DNA of 64,000 nt from Phalacrocorax aristotelis (lineage: Eukaryota; Chordata; Aves; Suliformes; Phalacrocoracidae): assembly GCF_949628215.1 (NCBI RefSeq), contig NC_134283.1:25274975-25338974 (forward strand), written 5' to 3'. Positions 61,401 through 64,000 of this stretch are shown one piece after another. A model generated the notes under the pieces. The model did no database searches and was not told the DNA's origin. It was given only the letters and a program-made list of their open reading frames with translations. Numbering within the stretch: the stretch's first letter is position 1; each line of letters starts with the position of its first letter. The translations under genes and the position numbers were made by a program.

Positions 61401-63799
61401 TTAATTTTGACTGCTAAGGCTAAATATTTTTGAAAGCATAAAGGCCTTAGGCTCTCTGAATAATTTTGTAGCTAAAACAATATTTATGTTTTCAGGACTC
61501 ACATGAAATGTAATGCAATTTCTGACTTCATTCAGAAATCAAATAATTTGTATACATTCTTCAAACAGACTTGAGTGTTACTTACAGAAATGTTCTTCCT
61601 CAACAATTTTTTATTCATTTTCCTTGATGGCTTTAGGAAATTTTAACTTTCTCGTTCTAAAAGAATGTGTTTTGCATTTTCTGTGTTCTGCAAAGAGCAG
61701 AACTGTAGCTAGTGTATTCTTTTTGGATGATGCTGTTAGTGCCAAGAGCAGCACACTTAGGGACTGTGTTACTGAATTTAAGATCTAGGAAAACTGAAAA
61801 CTCTTTTCCTTCAGATGTTAAATTATTTTTTTCTTTATTTCTGCCTCTTTAAAGATCTCCCTGTCTATGATTTGTAGTGAACAGAGTAGGATATATTATT
61901 AGTCAACTTTTAGGTGATCTTTTAGCTGGAGTCTCACAGTGTTTTATCATAAATATAAGGTTGTAAAAAAGAAAAAAAAATGCAAAAGCAACCATTTGCT
62001 TCAAGTAGCCTATACAGAGGTGTTCTTTCCTGTGGGAATTAAAATCTTTGGTATTTGGATATAGTCAGTTATTTCTAATTTTGTGACTTAACTGTAATGT
62101 ACATATTGTAATTTTTCTGCCTTGTTATGAATATTTGTATATGCTCCTTTCTAACATACCTGGCTGCTGTTTTGCACCTTGATCACATACCCATTCACAA
62201 TTGCATTTTTTTTGCCAGTGAAACCTTATATTTCAGTTTCAAGATGATAAATTTATAGGAAAGTCATACATATTCTCAAAGTGTCTAAATATTTCTAATC
62301 AAGCTCCCTAGGTTTGGTAGGGGGTGGGAAAGCAACTGTGTCCTGTCAAACTTGTAGTGGTGTCTTGTGCAGATATTTAGTTGTGAAATTCTGCTGTAGC
62401 CCTTCAGACTCCTTTATCTTTAGGTATAACTTACTGCTCTGAAACACAGTCATGGCCTTCAGAAGCCATAGGGTTGCTGAAAGCTTAATTTAGCAGAGAG
62501 GTTCTTTACTTTTGTCTCCCATGTTAATTTAAGAATTTACACTGTCAATCTTTTAAAGATCTCATCTGTGGTTGCTAGATTCCAGCTCCTTTCCTACTTA
62601 ATGATCTGTGATGATACCACCTCCTTTGACATTCTACCGGTAATTAGTTAATAGGTACCTGTTCTGTATTCTCTAGATCTTTACCCCTTGAGTTGCAGGT
62701 TAAAGAGAAAACTTTCTGAGTACAAGTTTTTTTTCATTCTTTATTTATATGTTTTGCAGTGAAGTTTACAGCACTTGTCAGTTACTCATTGAAATATGGT
62801 CCTGATATGGCAAGCAGGGCTGGCCCTTACACCTGGATTTGGTTAGGAGATCCCTACAGAATACTCAAGTGATTTACTACTTGGGTCATTAACAGTCTTT
62901 CCCTGAATCAGTGCTAAATTAGCAACCCACACTTAATAATGGCTCACAGAGTGGAAGAATTTGCTTACAGAAACTATCACAGAACAATTCTCTCTATGGA
63001 TACTCCGTTCTGATTGAATAAGGTTTTCCAAAGCGAGGCCGCGCCATGTGACTTGTTGTGTTCATAGTGCAGTTTTTAACTGTGACTGTCCTTCACAGAT
63101 ACCCTTGCTGCTGTGGCTTAATCTCTTCAAGCTGCCCTAGCACCAGTAGAGGTGCTTGATGCTTATTGGTGCCACAGCTGTCGGCGTGGAGAGTCCTGCA
63201 GTTGTGCCAGTTGTAATTGCTTACGGAATTACTTCTTTTACTTTGCATAGCAGAAGAAACAATTGCAGGAGTTGTTGTAAGGGCCAGTCATTGCTAATAC
63301 CGGTATGTTATGTAGCCTTAGCTTGAGGTTTCATCTTCTGAGTGGCTCTCTTTGAACCTGAAGATCCGTTCTAGGAATAAACTCACTTTTGTCTCTCTAT
63401 ATTTTCAAAGTAATTGTCCACGAATTAAGAAAATCATTCCTTCAAGGAAACTGTTCCAGAATAGGGATTGGGGGGTAGCCCTTGGAGTGTTCCTGGAGGT
63501 AGTGTCTTTGACTTGAAACATAACACAAACAAGTGAAGTTCTCCTGGTACTTTTCCGAAGAGTTAGCATATCAGTCTTGACGACTTAGATATTTGTTTTT
63601 CTGTGGTGGTGTGGTCTGTGTGTTGGGCCCCCCCGCACTGCCCTGGTTAAATTGAATGCAGTAGTCTTAGGTATTAAGTTGCAGATGAAATGCATTAAGT
63701 TCTGCTCTCGAACAGGGTTGGGGTTTAGCAACTTTCCCATCTGAGGCAAAAGTTTAGAAGCTTCTTTTTGGCTTTAATTCCCTGCTATCAAGTCCTCTT

Positions 63800-64000
63800 C
63801 TATTTTTTTGACAGGTAGTGCATCAAGCCACGATAATGATGTTTTTTAGAATCACCAGGATATTTCTGAATCACCCATAGATTTATTTGTAAAAAGAGCA
63901 GGTTCTGCAAGATTTGATGTTGCCTTATACCTTGACCAATATAAATCAGCTTCTTAGGATCTATATCTTCCTTTCCTAGCTCCTGAGTTTCAGTCAAGAA
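63800..64000 (-). pseudogene. Unidentified open frame at the right edge (possible retropseudogene piece)
   Basis: On the minus strand a frame is open from the window edge for 66 codons and stops with TAG at 63802-63800. It contains LTETQELGKEDIDPKKLIY near its start, which looks protein-like; the later part, rich in His, Gln and Leu, looks less so. No ATG is needed because the frame enters from outside. I do not recognise the protein. It could be the last exon of a gene to the right, a decayed processed pseudogene, or chance. The neighbouring frame also shows a protein-like stretch after about codon 23, which would fit a frameshifted pseudogene. Confidence 0.2.

Larger units (their letters stand above)
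55151..64000. other. Upstream flank of PWWP2A, no recognised gene
   Basis: AT-rich sequence in which I recognise no known protein. By synteny with mammals the next gene rightward would be FABP6 on the + strand; none of its conserved coding words are present, so it would lie beyond the window. The exceptions worth noting are the exon-like segment at 56446-56533, the old repeat at 58335-58458 and the edge open frame at 63800-64000. The 187-codon minus-strand frame near 58.3-58.9 kb looks random. Confidence 0.55.

Noticed and set aside
62757-62873. Acceptor-like TTTTGCAG followed by a 36-codon open frame ending in TGA
   Set aside because: The acceptor is fair, but the translation is not recognised, no other exon could be linked to it, and there is no following polyadenylation signal close by.

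Overview
The window is nuclear DNA of a bird (an amniote at least). It shows long introns with GT-AG borders, one CpG-island promoter in otherwise AT-rich sequence, and a 5'-truncated CR1 retrotransposon ending in the avian-type 3' tail of diverged ATTCTATG octamers. I cannot name the species. Two protein-coding genes are recognisable, arranged tail to tail as in other amniotes.

Left part (1 to about 10,370): the 3' end of TTC1 on the + strand, with its penultimate 55-nt exon (2667-2721), its last coding exon (9731-9864) and a roughly 0.5 kb 3' UTR with two AATAAA signals. The rest of TTC1 lies before the window.

Middle (about 10,370 to 37,840): 27 kb with no recognised gene. It holds low-complexity tracts, one GC- and CpG-rich patch near 16.2-16.7 kb, an old CR1 scrap, a possible hAT-type non-autonomous element, and on the minus strand a very good 3' splice site at 24,780 that may open an alternative last exon of PWWP2A.

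Right part (about 37,840 to 55,150): PWWP2A on the minus strand, complete in coding sequence. Exon 1 (54450-53756) encodes an acidic, proline-rich N terminus. A 13 kb intron carries a CR1 copy at 41.2-41.9 kb. Exon 2 (40669-38989) encodes the remainder, including the C-terminal PWWP domain. The two exons join to 791 codons plus a stop. The promoter lies in a CpG island with three inverted CCAAT boxes and a YY1-type site over the start codon.

Far right (55,150 to 64,000): upstream flank of PWWP2A without a recognised gene. It contains an exon-like 88-nt segment (56446-56533, + strand), an ancient interspersed-repeat 3' end near 58.4 kb, and an unidentified open frame running off the right edge on the minus strand. 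TTC1 is a TPR co-chaperone adaptor and PWWP2A a chromatin reader. They are neighbours by conserved synteny, and nothing here suggests a shared pathway. I found no convincing new biological system. The best leads are the alternative PWWP2A terminal exon, the 88-nt exon candidate and the in-frame repeat in PWWP2A exon 1.
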